Assembly: GCA_019914945.1 (NCBI GenBank)
Contig: CM034107.1
Coordinates: 3,224,001-3,288,000, forward strand
Length of the DNA stretch: 64,000 nucleotides
Origin: Typha latifolia
Lineage: Eukaryota > Streptophyta > Magnoliopsida > Poales > Typhaceae
Reading direction: 5' to 3'
The position numbers and the translations under genes were made by a program. Position 1 is the stretch's first letter. Each line of letters starts with the position of its first letter. Under the pieces are notes generated by a model, which saw nothing but the letters and a program-made list of their open reading frames with translations, was not told the origin of the DNA and made no database searches. This document shows positions 1 through 30,599 of this stretch, one piece after another.

Positions 1-17829
<17,829 letters not shown>

Positions 17830-19013
17830 GGGAGGGAACGAAGGAAAGCACATATTCATTCTCGGTACCACTCTTGTTCTCTGTTTGTCTATCTGTCTGT
17901 ATGTATGTATCCAAACAAAATAGCTGTTCGAGATGATCATATGATCCATGTATCTAGGGTGAAATTTTGTAAACTGGACGGCAAATTATTCCTTGTGTTC
18001 AATAACATAATATCCTTCCCATAAACTTCAAAACAGCTCATGTCAGGTAGTTTTTCCAAAAGCAGGCACTTGAACTCTGATTTAATATTTCATTAAAAAT
18101 TAAATATCCAACCCAAATACAAAATTTCTTACCGCTTCCAAGCCAATTGTGAATTGTAGAACCATTCTGATCAACGGCCAATCGTACAACAATTAACAGC
18201 GGATTATATGTTTATTTTTACGAAAAAAAATATATGTAACCAAATGCTCTTTTTCGTATTTTTTTGTGTAAATTGTACGTATTTTATTATAAAAATAAAT
18301 AAACTAGAAAATGAACACATTCAGTTTTAAGATTCTAAGACTTTTTTTTTTGTGCAAATAACCTAAGAAAATTTAAGCATGTTTTTAAGGGGCATATGTG
18401 CTTATATATTTACTTTATAGGTTAGCAGCATTTATCAGTAGAGATTGAAAACTAAATCTAATATTGGGATAATTTAGGAAAATTATCAATGTTTTTTTTT
18501 TGCATATATTTTATGAACATTTTTTATATCTACATAAATCTCCTTGCATCAAGAAAATAAGTAATTATATATAATAAGTGCCGAAGCATGTATTTAATGT
18601 TAAATACCCAAAAGAAAAGAAAATAAAATAAAAGAAAATATCTCCTTCCCAAAACCCCAACACGGGGAAATAAGAACAAAGAGGAAGGGTTTAAGGGCGT
18701 GAGCCGTGAAAGAGGCGGCGTCCCATCTCTCTATCTCTCTCTCTCCGATCACTCTTCTGCCATCTCTACCGCCATTATCACCCACCCATCTCTCTCTCTC
18801 TCTCCCTCTTCTTCTGTAAAACTTCTCTTTCTCTGCTCACATGAGCTCCTCTCCTCCTCGAATTCCTTCTCCCGGCTCCCCCCCTTCGAAATCCACTCTT
18901 TGATGTGCGTCAAGGCCGCCGTCTTCGTCTCTCCCATCAAATCAGCTCCGTTCCTCCCTACCCAGACCAGCCCCGGCGATTTCGACCCTTATCCCACCCC
19001 AAATCGCGGAGAG
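17830..19013. other. BIG 3' flank and RPOT promoter/5' leader
   Basis: AT-rich spacer with no protein-coding gene seen. From about 18660 the base composition changes to a CT-rich leader (CT runs at 18724-18748 and 18788-18812), which I read as the RPOT 5' UTR. A 20-codon upstream ORF starts with the ATG at 18841 and ends at TGA 18901-18903. Its stop overlaps an ATG at 18903 that is in frame with RPOT. Confidence 0.6.
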
Positions 19014-22000
19014 ATGTGGCGAACCATCGCGAGGCGGGCGGCGTGTTCCTCCTCTCGAAGCTTCAGCTTTTTGGGTTTTTCTCAGGAGTCCATGTCCTGC
19101 GAAAGAAATCGGATCTTCGACCTTAATCACAGGTTCTCTGAAATGGGCTCTTCAAGAAATGGGGAGCTGCTGCCCTCTTTGGGGTGTTCGGCTTCTGCAA
19201 TTGGAAAAGTTTGTGGGTTCTCCAGCTCTGTTAGGGGCTTAGCTAGCGTCGCGGAAGCTGTTTCATCCACCGACGTTGATGAGGACATGAATGTCGTTGA
19301 GATACAGAACATGTTGGAAGAGATGACCAAATCTGATGTGAGTGGAGATAGAAGGAAATGTGAGAACTTTGAGGAGGTCCGCCCGAAGCAACAGCTACAT
19401 CAGCCGAGAATAGTGCATGGGATGGGGTGCGGTAAGTACGCGATCCTTCGGCGAAGGCAGATAAAGATAGAGACCGAAGCTTGGGAGCAAGCGGCAAAGG
19501 AATACAAGGAGTTGCTAGCGGACATGTGCGAGCAGAAGTTGGCACCTAACTTGCCTTATGTGAAATCTTTGTTCTTGGGTTGGTTCGAGCCGCTGAGGGA
19601 TCAGATTGCGGCAGAGCAGGAACAGTGCAGGGATGGAAGGAACAGATCTTCACATGCTCCATACTTTAATCAGCTCCCAGCGGACATGATGGCAGTGATT
19701 ACTATGCACAAGCTGATGAGTCTTCTGATGACAGGCAATGGAGATGGGAGTGCTCGTGTGGTTCATGCTGCATGCCATGTTGGCGAGGCCATCGAGCATG
19801 AGGTACTAATGTTTACATGCTATTGCAATTATTTGGCTGCTTTAGGGTCTCTTAACTTCAAATTTTTTTCTGAATATTATGTGCCAGGATTTTATTTTTG
19901 TCTTTTTTTCAGTTAATTGTATGAATTATTGTCCCACTGTAGAAATTGCATGGTTGCATCAGATAAAGAACAAAATGAACATCATCTATATGCAATCTTA
20001 GTCATTGGATTTAGTAAGCATAAATGCAGAATAACTGCAAAAATTTGCTTCAGGAGTTACATTAGATCATGATGAAGTGATAGTAGCTGGAAATGTTTCC
20101 ATCTGACCAAGCAACAGAATAACTAAACAATTTAGAAATGTATCTGCCTAACGATAATAGCTCAGTTTCCTTTGTCTTATTAAGCATTTCAAGCCATGAA
20201 GTCCATGGCTTTTACCTGTGGTTATACCATTCAAACTCTGGTTCAGGTGTCTCTGGAATATGTATGTATGGGAAACTGGAGCAAACCAGACTTTGAAATG
20301 TACATTTTTATTTATTGCATAATTACCCTGTAATTGTAATTTCTCCAATATGTCTTTCTTTCCTTTTGTGCTAATTCTGCTAGAGAGCCTACTTTGCTCA
20401 TAATCCTTTTGGCTTTTAACCTGCAAGTACATAAATTTTCTTCATATGCTTTAAACAAAACTAATTCTTTTGTACTCAAATTATTTTAGTATTGGGCACT
20501 TAATATCATGGTTATATCGCTGTTCAGTGTCCTGTTGTATTTCCAATCTTTATTTCTTGGTTGTTTGTGCATCATCTAATGTCTTTTTGGCTACTACTAT
20601 TTTCCTCCTTGCATTTGTTCAGCTCTTTTTGCAAGTTTAGTTATATATTAGTATTTAGTACTGAATCATGATTATCTTATTGAATTTCATTGGCTCTAAT
20701 CTTCGTTTCTATAGTTGATTTTGCAATACTTCACCTTTTCTTGACCATCTGTTTTCCATTGTTAGCATTGTTTTATTTTTTTAATTTATTCAAAATTAAT
20801 TGCACATAAGTGTTTTAACTAGTTTTACTCTCAAACCAGGTTAGGATCCACAGATTTTTGGAGAAAACAAGGAAAAAGAATAATAAGGACAAGAAAAATG
20901 AAGATAAAGAAGGTGATACAGTAACTGAAGAGCAAGAATTCTTAAGGAAGAAGGTTACTAATCTAATGAAGAAGCAAAAGCTGCACCAAGTAAGAAAGAT
21001 AGTGAAGGAACAGGATGACTCCAAGCCTTGGGGTCAAGATGCTCAAGCAAAGGTTATATTTCCCTTGACCATTCTTGGATATAGATTTTCTTCTATTTCT
21101 TGCAACTTAAAATCTTACTGTTATAGGTTGGGAGCCGTTTGATTGAACTTTTGATAGAGACAGCTTATATACAACCCCCAATAAGTCAGTCAGCTGACGG
21201 CCCACCTGATATTCGGCCTGCATTTAAACATTCCCTGAGAACTATTACAAAGGAACAGCAGTAATGATTCTGATTTGAGTGTTGTGTTAGCGATTTATTT
21301 AGCTATCTTCTTCCTCTATGTAATTTGATAATAATGCTGTCATTCAACAGGAAGCTTAGCAGGCGCTATGGGGTTATTGAATGCGATCCGCTGGTGAAGC
21401 AAGGGCTTGATAGAACTGTATGTTTAGTTAGTCAATTATATCTTGGAATAGTATATCTTTTGTCTATTATATCCCTTGTTAAGAATGTGCCCTAAAGTGG
21501 TCATTAACAGGCAAGGCACATGGTTATTCCTTACATGCCAATGTTGGTTCCTCCAGTCAATTGGACGGGGTAAGTTATATTGACTCATATATCTTTCTTT
21601 ATTAATTCTTTTAATTAGGGAGTATTTGATTATATTTCATTACTTTAACTGTAATCGTTGTGACTTATGAGTGTTTTACTGAATAATTGATATTGACATT
21701 TGTTGGTAATGTAGTTCATGCTTTGTTTATCTAGTTTGTGTTGTCATAGTTATTACTTGATTCTTGACATCTTGACAGATATGACAAAGGTGCCCATTTG
21801 TTTTTACCATCTTATGTTATGCGCACTCATGGAGCTAGACAACAAAGGGAAGCAGTTAAAAGGACTCCTAGGAGACAAATGGAAGCAGTTTTCGAGGTAC
21901 TTGCATTTTTGAGATGGATACATCCAATTAGATACTTAGGTAGACATACAAAACTGGAGATTGACTACATAAGTATTTTCAACCAGTTTCAAATTTTCTT

Positions 22001-25000
22001 TCTCTATTTTGTGTTTTGTTTCTTGCAATATTTTTTTTTCAGGATTCTTATATTGAATTTCTTAAAATTTAGCTGATGCAGGGCTTACTTTATTTCTCTT
22101 TTGATTTTACAACTGGAACTACTGTGTTAATTCATCAATTTTCTCATTCCAATTAGCAGTACAGAAGTTTTTTGTGATTGTGTTGAATTACTAGATAGTT
22201 ACCGGGGGCTTCAAAGTTTTGTGTAGTTGTGTATGCAAATACATACACATGACCATCGTTAGTCTTTTCAATGCACTGATGCACCATGTTATCTTTTACA
22301 TCCTTGTAGAACTGTAGGCCATTAACAGAAACAACAAATTTGAAAGCTTAATATTTGATAGACCTATGATGGTTGTTTGCTCATGTACCTGATCATTGGA
22401 GTATTCAATGGATGTATGTGAATCAAGTCTGACACACACACACACACCCCCAAAAAAAAGAAAAACTGAAGAGGGAAGATTAATATGAAAGAGAAGGCAG
22501 GATGTAATTGGGCATGGCATCACCCAATGTTCTTACTATGTTTGGATTTTTACCAGATAACATGCTGCATATATCATATTATTTATTTGCCATATTTGGG
22601 AAAATATCTGATGAATTAGTCTTAATACAACTTCCTATGTCATGCTCCTCAGGCTTTGGATACGCTTGGTAGCACAAAATGGAGGATCAACAAAAGAGTA
22701 CTTAGTATCTTAGACAGAATATGGTCCAGTGGGGGCTGTCTTGCTGACTTAGTTGATCGTGCTGATGTGAGTTGATTTGTACTGATTTAGATACTACCAG
22801 CCATTTTCTGGAATTCATTATCATGGCTTTAAATGCTGTTAGACAGCTGATTAGTTTCTTTCGCTAAAATTTTTGCTTTTCACTAACCTATGCAAACCAG
22901 ATTCCTCTACCAGAGAGGCCTGACACTGAAGACGACACTACAATAAAGAAGTGGAAGTGGAAGCTTAGGTCTGTGAAAAAGGAAAATAGTGAAAGACATT
23001 CTCAGCGGTGTGATGTGGAACTTAAACTTGCTGTAAGAAAATTTATGAACATATTGGCTTTGCTATGCATTTCAGCTGTGGAGTTTTCACTGAAGTATGA
23101 TGTTATGATGTTGTTTATTCCTATATGATATCAGGTAGCAAGAAAAATGAAGGATGAGGAGGGATTCTACTATCCACACAACTTAGACTTTAGAGGCCGT
23201 GCATATCCTATGCACCCCTATCTGAATCATCTTGGCTCAGATCTATGTCGTGGAATTTTGGAGTTTGCAGAAGGCCGCCCACTTGGTAAATCAGGGCTTC
23301 GCTGGTTGAAGATACATCTGGCAAATTTATATGCTGGTGGTGTGGACAAGTTATCATATGACGGCCGGGTAGCATTTACTGAAAATCACCTAGATGATAT
23401 ATTTGATTCTGCTGATAGACCTCTAGAAGGTAAGCGTTGGTGGCTCAATGCTGAAGATCCTTTCCAGTGCTTGGCGGTCTGCATCAATCTTGCTGAAGCA
23501 TTAAGAAGCTCCTCACCAGAGACGACAATCTCACACATACCTGTTCATCAGGTGATCAATTTTGGAAATAAAGTTCTTGTTTTTCTTTTCCTCTCGTTGA
23601 ATTTGAAAGTTAATTTTGAATGAAATAAAATTCTTCAGTTTCAAATTTATCAATGATGGTAGTTTATAATTGTTACTGCATATAGTTCATATTTCGGTCC
23701 AGATTTGAAATGAAAAATAGCATTATAATGCACTAGGTATGTTGATCTTATGGACAGTTGCCATTGTTATATGTTCTTACAAATGGCATGCATCTCTTTT
23801 TCCTGTATGACTATCCATATTTAGAGAGTGTTGCAGCTGATTGATCAAGTTTTGGCAATCGAAATACCCTCTTTAGTTATGGAAGTAAGGCTGCTTAAAG
23901 TTTAAACGTTGCCACCCTATGGCGGGAGCCTATGTACCCTAGATGCCCTTTTACGATCTGAAATAAATGCATGTTGACTTATGAACATTTATTGATTTGG
24001 TCATAAAAAGGTTATTCATGCATTAATTTACTGTTTGGTGAACGTGTCAAATTATCACATTTTTCTGCTTGCATATATATTATATATCTATGCTTAGTAC
24101 TAAGATATTGGTTGTAAAGGGTGTCAGCTACTCAGTTTTGCTTTTAAGCCTAACTGAGGAGATGAGAAAAGTGAGGATTAAGATAGCAGCTTTGGTAATC
24201 TGCAAATGATTTCTGATTTAATTTTAGACAAGCTGTCAGGATCTCCCCTTTTCTGATCTTCTTAAGCACCAGTGTTCATCTTCTTTTCAATGAAACCACA
24301 TGTTGTACTGTAACTGACAATATTATCAGTTATTATGATATGCTCATATACTGTCATAATGTTTCCTCTAGCAAAGTTTGATTTTGAATTTGTACTTCTC
24401 CAGGATGGTTCATGTAATGGCCTACAACACTATGCTGCTCTGGGAAGAGACAAGGTGAGGCTATATTATTAATAAATATGTTTGTGTGTGTGTGTATACA
24501 CACATTTCTTTCTCTAGGTAGAATATCACTTTTGATAATAATTATTAAGCCCCTATTTGCTTCAAGATCATATTTTTTCCTATTCTAGGTTAGAGAATAC
24601 TACTCTAGATTAGAAAGCAAATCCAAAGTTTAGAAATACTATTCAATTCCACACATAAGCCCAATTATAATTTAATCCCGGATTTTACTAAAATTATTTT
24701 GAAAACCCTCTCCTTTCTACCATCCATCTATCTTGTTCCATAAAACCCAAAGTTTCCACTCAATTTTCCTATCCATCTCCTCTATTCTTACTCAAGTATG
24801 CATTGCATATTTGTAAGTATGCAATGCAACCTACAACAAAAAATGAGACCATTTAAATTTAAATCTATATATCAAATCAAGATTAGAGTCAAGTTCCACT
24901 TCTTATCTGTAATTTACGTCACATCAAAGATAATTATTGCATCATTATTTTAGATAACAAGCAAACATTAAAATACCTTATTCTAGATTTAAGGTGCAAT

Positions 25001-28000
25001 TTTAAGAGTAAGATTCTAAAATAGCTATTCTAGATTTTCCCTTAATCTCAAAGCAAATGGGGCCTAAAGAATTAACTGCTTTTATTTGGGAATAGGGACT
25101 AGGGAATTTATCTAATTTGAGTGGAAGGAGAGTAGGAGACAGGGCAACATATATGTACATGTAGAATCATATAACTGCATGTTCTAGAGTCAAGATGACT
25201 TCTTTCTTCAAACTACTGCTATCAATCTGAGAGCAGCTTTAGTGATAATAATGGATACATTGCTCAGTACTTCAAGATTTTAACTCATCTTTTCATGCTT
25301 TTGCTACAATATTTCTTGTTTAGAGAACATCCAGTTTTTTCTTCCATTTTTCATGTCTTAGAATTATTCTATTGCTTGTGCACAGTACTTATAGATACTA
25401 TTCCTCATGTTCATTGCATTCAGTTGGGAGCCATTGCCGTGAACTTGGTTGCTGGAGAAAAACCTGCAGATGTTTATTCAGGAATAGCTTCTAGGTATGT
25501 TACCTTTTAATGTAAATGTAACTAATGCAATAGTTACTGTTCAAAGGTACATGTTTGTGACTATTTCTTGAACATTTAAAATGACTATTTTTTATAAGGA
25601 CTTATAGTCAAACAATTTATCTTATTTAGATTTAGAAAGCTTGAACATGTTACCGATGTATAGTAAAACAATTAGTATATCATTAAACTCAGGTAAGTTA
25701 CTATTTCACTCAAAAATTTCTGAAAGAATTTCGTTTTGAAACTGCCTATTTGCAATGTAGAGTACTTGATATTATGCGGAGAGATGCAGAGAAAGATCCT
25801 GCTACAGACCCCAATGCACTGCGCGCTCAGCTTTTAGTTAATCAGGTTTATCTTCTTTTCCTACTTTTTTGCTATGTTTTGCTTTCCATTCGAAATTATG
25901 CTGGTGAGATTAACATAGTTTGACTGCCAACAGGGAGGCTCTCTTCTAGTTTCATTAATGATGAAATTTCATGTCTTGTGGTATATATATATATATATAT
26001 ATATGATACAGTGGCTACTCAATCATTAATTCATTCCGTGTGCTAGCTTCTGATATTGCAATCACACGTCCGTCATAGCGTATGCTTTTGTGTACAAGAA
26101 TTGTGACAATCAGGGAATGATATTCCTGTATATGAATCATGTTTGATTCCTTCCATTGGTTATTTGATCAGAGTTGGTTAAAATCGACAATTCTTCAGGT
26201 TTCTGACTATGTAAAATTGATTGACAAACATCAAAAGTTTTTCTAATTGTTTATAATAATGTAGGTGGACCGAAAATTGGTAAAGCAAACTGTCATGACA
26301 TCTGTATATGGTGTTACTTATGTTGGGGCTCGTGAGCAAATAAAAAGGAGATTAAAGGAACGGGGCATCATTGCAGATGAAGCAGAGCTGTTCAGTGCAT
26401 CATGTTATGCAGCCAAAGTAAGGGATAATACAGTTAACTTGAGAGTTCTTAGTTCCGTGTGTGTTTGCTGAAAAAACTTCCATGTTGGAGTTCATTGTAT
26501 TTCTTGGATTAAAAATCCATAGACACGTTGGAGTTCATTGTTGACAAAGCAGTATTAAATCATTTTGCAGACAACGTTGATAGCACTTGGGGAGATGTTT
26601 CAAGCTGCACGCAGTATTATGAGTTGGCTTGGAGAATGTGCTAAGGTTTATTTTCTATCACCAGCTGATGTAATTTGAATTGACAATCCATGGGTGACTC
26701 GATGAGTCGTAATTATATTCTTCTCTAGTTACTTTGGTGCTTGCAATAATAATAACTATAAAGTTATTATTTTCTCGAGTAGAACTTCACAGCTGATGTT
26801 AAGAACGAGATGAATGAAAGCATACTGAAAAATGATGTTTAATAAGATGAATTGGAACTGAAGTCCTTGCCCATGTCTACTAAAGTATTGTAGTGCCTTC
26901 TTTGTGGCAAGGAATGTGGTAAACAATATGAAGATGTGATAACCATTACCCCCTCACATGATATGTTCATGCATATTAAATTGTACTGGCTGTGCTGAAA
27001 TTGACTGTTCTCAGTTATTTGGTCCATTTATTATCTTGAACAGATAATTGCCTCAGAAAATCAACCTGTGAGGTGGACGACTCCTCTTGGACTTCCAGTT
27101 GTTCAGCCATACCGCAAATTAGGAAGGCATCTTGTAAGTGTCCTAGAGTACCTTATATTTTCACTGTCCAACTGCATTTGGTAGATATTTTATGCATTAA
27201 GCATCTATCATGTTACTCTTCCTCTTCTGATATAATTTTCCTTTTGGTAAATTGATTTTATAGATTAAGACTTCTTTGCAAGTGTTGACCTTACAACGGG
27301 AAACTGACAAGGTTAGTTGCTATTTCCTTTATAGTCGTCTTCATTTGTCACTGCAATGAATTAATGTCAAACTGAGCATTGTTAGTTTCTCTTGCAATTG
27401 ACACTTGTGGTGGGACTTTAATTGAATTAATACAATGTTCAAGTTCTTTTCAAATCTTTCCTGCAGGTCATGGTGAAACGACAGAGAACAGCTTTCCCTC
27501 CAAATTTTGTTCACTCCTTGGATGGTTCCCATATGATGATGACTGCAGTAACATGCAAAAGAGAAGGGCTAAATTTTGCAGGTTGATAATAATATGGCTG
27601 GTTTTATATTGTCATATTATGTATAGTGATAGTGATGCACTGTTCTCAACTAGTTCACTTTTAACTATTGCAGGAGTCCATGATTCATATTGGACCCATG
27701 CATGTGACGTTGATCAAATGAACAGAATACTCCGGGAAAAGTTTGTGGAACTCTATGAGACACCTATTCTGGAAAATGTAAGCATCTTTCTTGATATTTG
27801 ACTAAAGATAGATATCTAATTTATCCAACTTTAGGAAGAAACTACCTAGTTTGAGTAGCATTACACCATGTATAGCCTTCCATCTCTTTTTGGAAATGGT
27901 CTATAACTTCTATTGCTCTTTGTTAAACTTCATGGAAAAATTGTTCTTTTATTTTACAAGTTTATTCAACTATCATCTTAAAGCAATCGTGGCATTGTTG

Positions 28001-28355
28001 CATATATTGCAACTTACCTTTATCTTCTATTGTGCTTCATTTTACTTTATAAATGATATTTCTACACATTTATATTGATTATGCTTAGAATCTTGCAATT
28101 CCCTTTGCATGATTTACCATGTTAGGGTTTGTTATTTGTTTATTAGTTTGCTGCCCATACACATTCTCTTTTCATGTCAGCAGCCATTCTCCTGGTCTGC
28201 CAGCATTTGGTGATGGACTAAACTGCTTTTGGTATACCTTGCAGTTATTAGAGGCCTTCCAACACTCTTTCCCTACATTAACGTTTCCACCATTGCCAGA
28301 GAGGGGAGATTTTAATTTGAAAGATGTTCTTGACTCGCCATACTTCTTCAATTAA
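19014..28355 (+). CDS. RPOT: Phage-type (T7-like) organellar RNA polymerase, probably mitochondrial RPOT
   Basis: Single-subunit DNA-dependent RNA polymerase that transcribes organellar genes. Nineteen exons: 19014-19802, 20840-21052, 21127-21260, 21351-21417, 21511-21569, 21779-21896, 22653-22766, 22901-23032, 23135-23551, 24404-24454, 25424-25494, 25761-25845, 26265-26417, 26571-26645, 27044-27133, 27264-27311, 27467-27581, 27674-27777, 28245-28355. They join to 981 residues, close to the 976 of Arabidopsis RPOT1. Catalytic residues align with T7 polymerase: Asp682 in [16 protein letters not shown] (T7 D537), Lys757 and Tyr765 in [10 protein letters not shown] (K631, Y639), and Asp914 in GVHDSYWTH (D812). 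The C-terminus ends in the family's YFFN. The start [16 protein letters not shown] is Arg/Ser-rich like a presequence, and MWR also opens mitochondrial RPOT proteins. The frame is open upstream to an ATG at 18903 (+37 residues), so an alternative start is possible. Mitochondrial rather than plastid targeting is inferred. Confidence 0.96.
22431..22448. repeat. (CA)n microsatellite in RPOT intron 6
   Basis: An uninterrupted run of CA dinucleotides followed by a C-run and an A-run. Confidence 0.85.
24549..25064. mobile_element. Tourist/PIF-Harbinger-like MITE in RPOT intron 10
   Basis: A 516-bp AT-rich block flanked on both sides by the trinucleotide TAA (24546-24548 and 25065-25067), which fits the 3-bp target duplication of PIF/Harbinger elements. 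Its ends are imperfect inverted repeats: the left end reads GCCCCTATTTGCTTCAAGAT and the reverse complement of the right end reads GGCCCCATTTGCTTTGAGAT. Subterminal TATTCTAG-type motifs also occur near both ends. There is no coding capacity, so it is non-autonomous. The family name is inferred from the TSD and end sequence only. Confidence 0.75.
25982..26004. repeat. (TA)n microsatellite in RPOT intron 12
   Basis: About 11 uninterrupted TA units. Confidence 0.9.
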
Positions 28356-30599
28356 CACGGCTTACTATTTTTCTCTCCCATATCAAACTGCCTCTTTGCT
28401 TTACCTGGAGCTCTGTACAGCTGAACTGTATATGGCATCCGCTTGCAGTGGTGGCAGAGCTGATTACTTTTATGGTCCGCATGGCAATACAAGTAGAGCT
28501 CTTTTAAATATGATGCCTTCCAAAGAATGCAATAATGTTGCATAGTTGCTTATACTGAAGACTGTCTCGCATGTCCCAAGAATATATCTAACGTGTGGGA
28601 TTGCTATTCATCATCGATGAGCTTTTATTGCCGAAACTGAAGCATTGTACAGAGATGGTCAAGGCATTCCTGAGGCTGACTAGATGTTTGGGAACAGTTC
28701 AGGTCGATATCCCGAAACGAGAAAAGCCAGTGCCTACTAACAACAAATCGGAATACTAGTTCTGATTAAAATGGTGGGGCTATGAATTTGAAGCACCACT
28801 TGTGATAGATAAAGTATAAAAAATGGCCAGAGTAGTTCAATGAGCAGGGGGATCAAGCCTCTGCTAGTACTATTCCAGCAAAGTTTCTTTTAATTGTGCT
28901 GGAACCAGCAACAAGCTGCTTGTTTTCTGTAAATTTTGTTGTGTAATTTGGTAGGCATCTGGCTTGATGATTTATTCTGTCTTGTACTGAAATAATTAGA
29001 AATGCTCAAATGGCAGAGGAAAGTGGAATAAGATTTCATTGATGATGACGAACAGGCTACTGAAGTATCGAAAACCCTTGGAGACGAATTTGTGCCGTTG
29101 TATACATTTATCAATCAAGTTCATAATGTTATTTATCACTCAGATTCCTGAAAACAAGTTGTTATCAGCTACCACATAGAAGAGTTAAAAGTAATTATAG
29201 ATGTAAAATGATTTCAATACTCTTGAATGAAATTTTTAGAAGAGTTGATTTTTACTGAGCAAAATTTATTATTTACAGAGCGATTCAAAGTATCTTTCTT
29301 ACCCTTCTAGTTGATATGCCATAGCATCATGTGTTTCAATATTACTATTAAACCTCAGCGCCTTTCGAAGATCTGACAACTGAGTCAAACTTTATATATA
29401 TTAATTATTTTATCCGAAAGTAATTTACTAAAGGGCAGCCAATCTGTTGCTTATGTGATAACAATTAATCTCAGAGGGTATTTTACTTCGAAAATTAACT
29501 CGGATATTGATCTTTTAGCAAAACATTAAAAAGGTCAAAAAGCAGTACTTCACTCCACTTTCCTAGACATCATATTCCTATATTCCTTCACCTTCTCAGG
29601 AGTCGTAGAGATAAGTTGGACAGAAAGATATGTGGCCTGTAGCCATGTCAAAGGGCTAAAAGCCAATTTGTCTGGATCTCCAATGGTCCTTAGCTTCTCT
29701 CTCTACCTCTCTCTTAATAATGGAATGGTGGTGGACCTGCCTATGTCCAGATACTATACAACATTTAAAGGTGTCTCTTCCCCACTTGTTATTCTCACTT
29801 GTCTCTTCCTCTGTCTTCACATATGCATGCATACATAGATACGTACGTAAGTACCACTCTGTGGTAGCTAGTGGGACAACCATCCAAAATTTTATTCCTA
29901 TCCAAGTAGAAGGACAAAGTTTGCCTAACACTTTGTGAGTTTTTGACCTCCTATACTTTTCTTTTACTCCTGACTGGGGAGAGCAACTTATCTAAAAAAA
30001 TTTAAATCCACTAAGAAAATTACTAAGTATGGGAGAGCAAATTTTAAATTTTTTTTTGATACAGTCACTTTCAAATATAAATCGCTGATTGGGTCATTAA
30101 TTTATATAAAAAAAAATTCTCTCGTACTCGGCATATATTTTAGAAAATATTGAATTTTTATATTTAAAAAATTGCTGTCTGAGTAAACCATTATTTTAAA
30201 TCACTTAATTTTATAGAAGATTGCAAGTTTTAGTTATTCACAACCAAATAGTCTTAATGTCTTAAAATTTAGATAGGCATCATTCAAGATTCACATAATG
30301 AAAAAAGAAAAAAAAGAAAGAGTAAGATCAAGCACATATATAGATAAGTTTACATTATGATATCTTTACATTTCCAGTTCCAGCATACATTAATGCATAA
30401 TTGTTTCAATTCACCTGTACATGACTTCCATGCAACTCAACCTACATATTGAGTTGATTTATTTCTGACGATCCAGACTGCACCACAGCATAGAAATACC
30501 TATAAAGTTGTCCAAACATTACAATATATCCCAATTAGGCAGGTGTCCAACAAGAGCTAGTGCCCTCTTTCGAGATTCTCGACTCGATGACGAATGAGA
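28356..30599. other. Convergent spacer between RPOT and the AVT6-type gene
   Basis: 3' flanks of two convergent genes. The first few hundred bases are probably RPOT 3' UTR. The rest is AT-rich. Open frames inside (for example 28324-28545 and 29632-29938) show no recognisable motif and overlap on opposite strands. No RNA gene or transposon recognised. Confidence 0.6.

Noticed and set aside
27379..27801. 140-codon open frame across RPOT exons 17 and 18
   Set aside because: Reads through an intron in the wrong frame; the spliced RPOT frame carries the catalytic motif.
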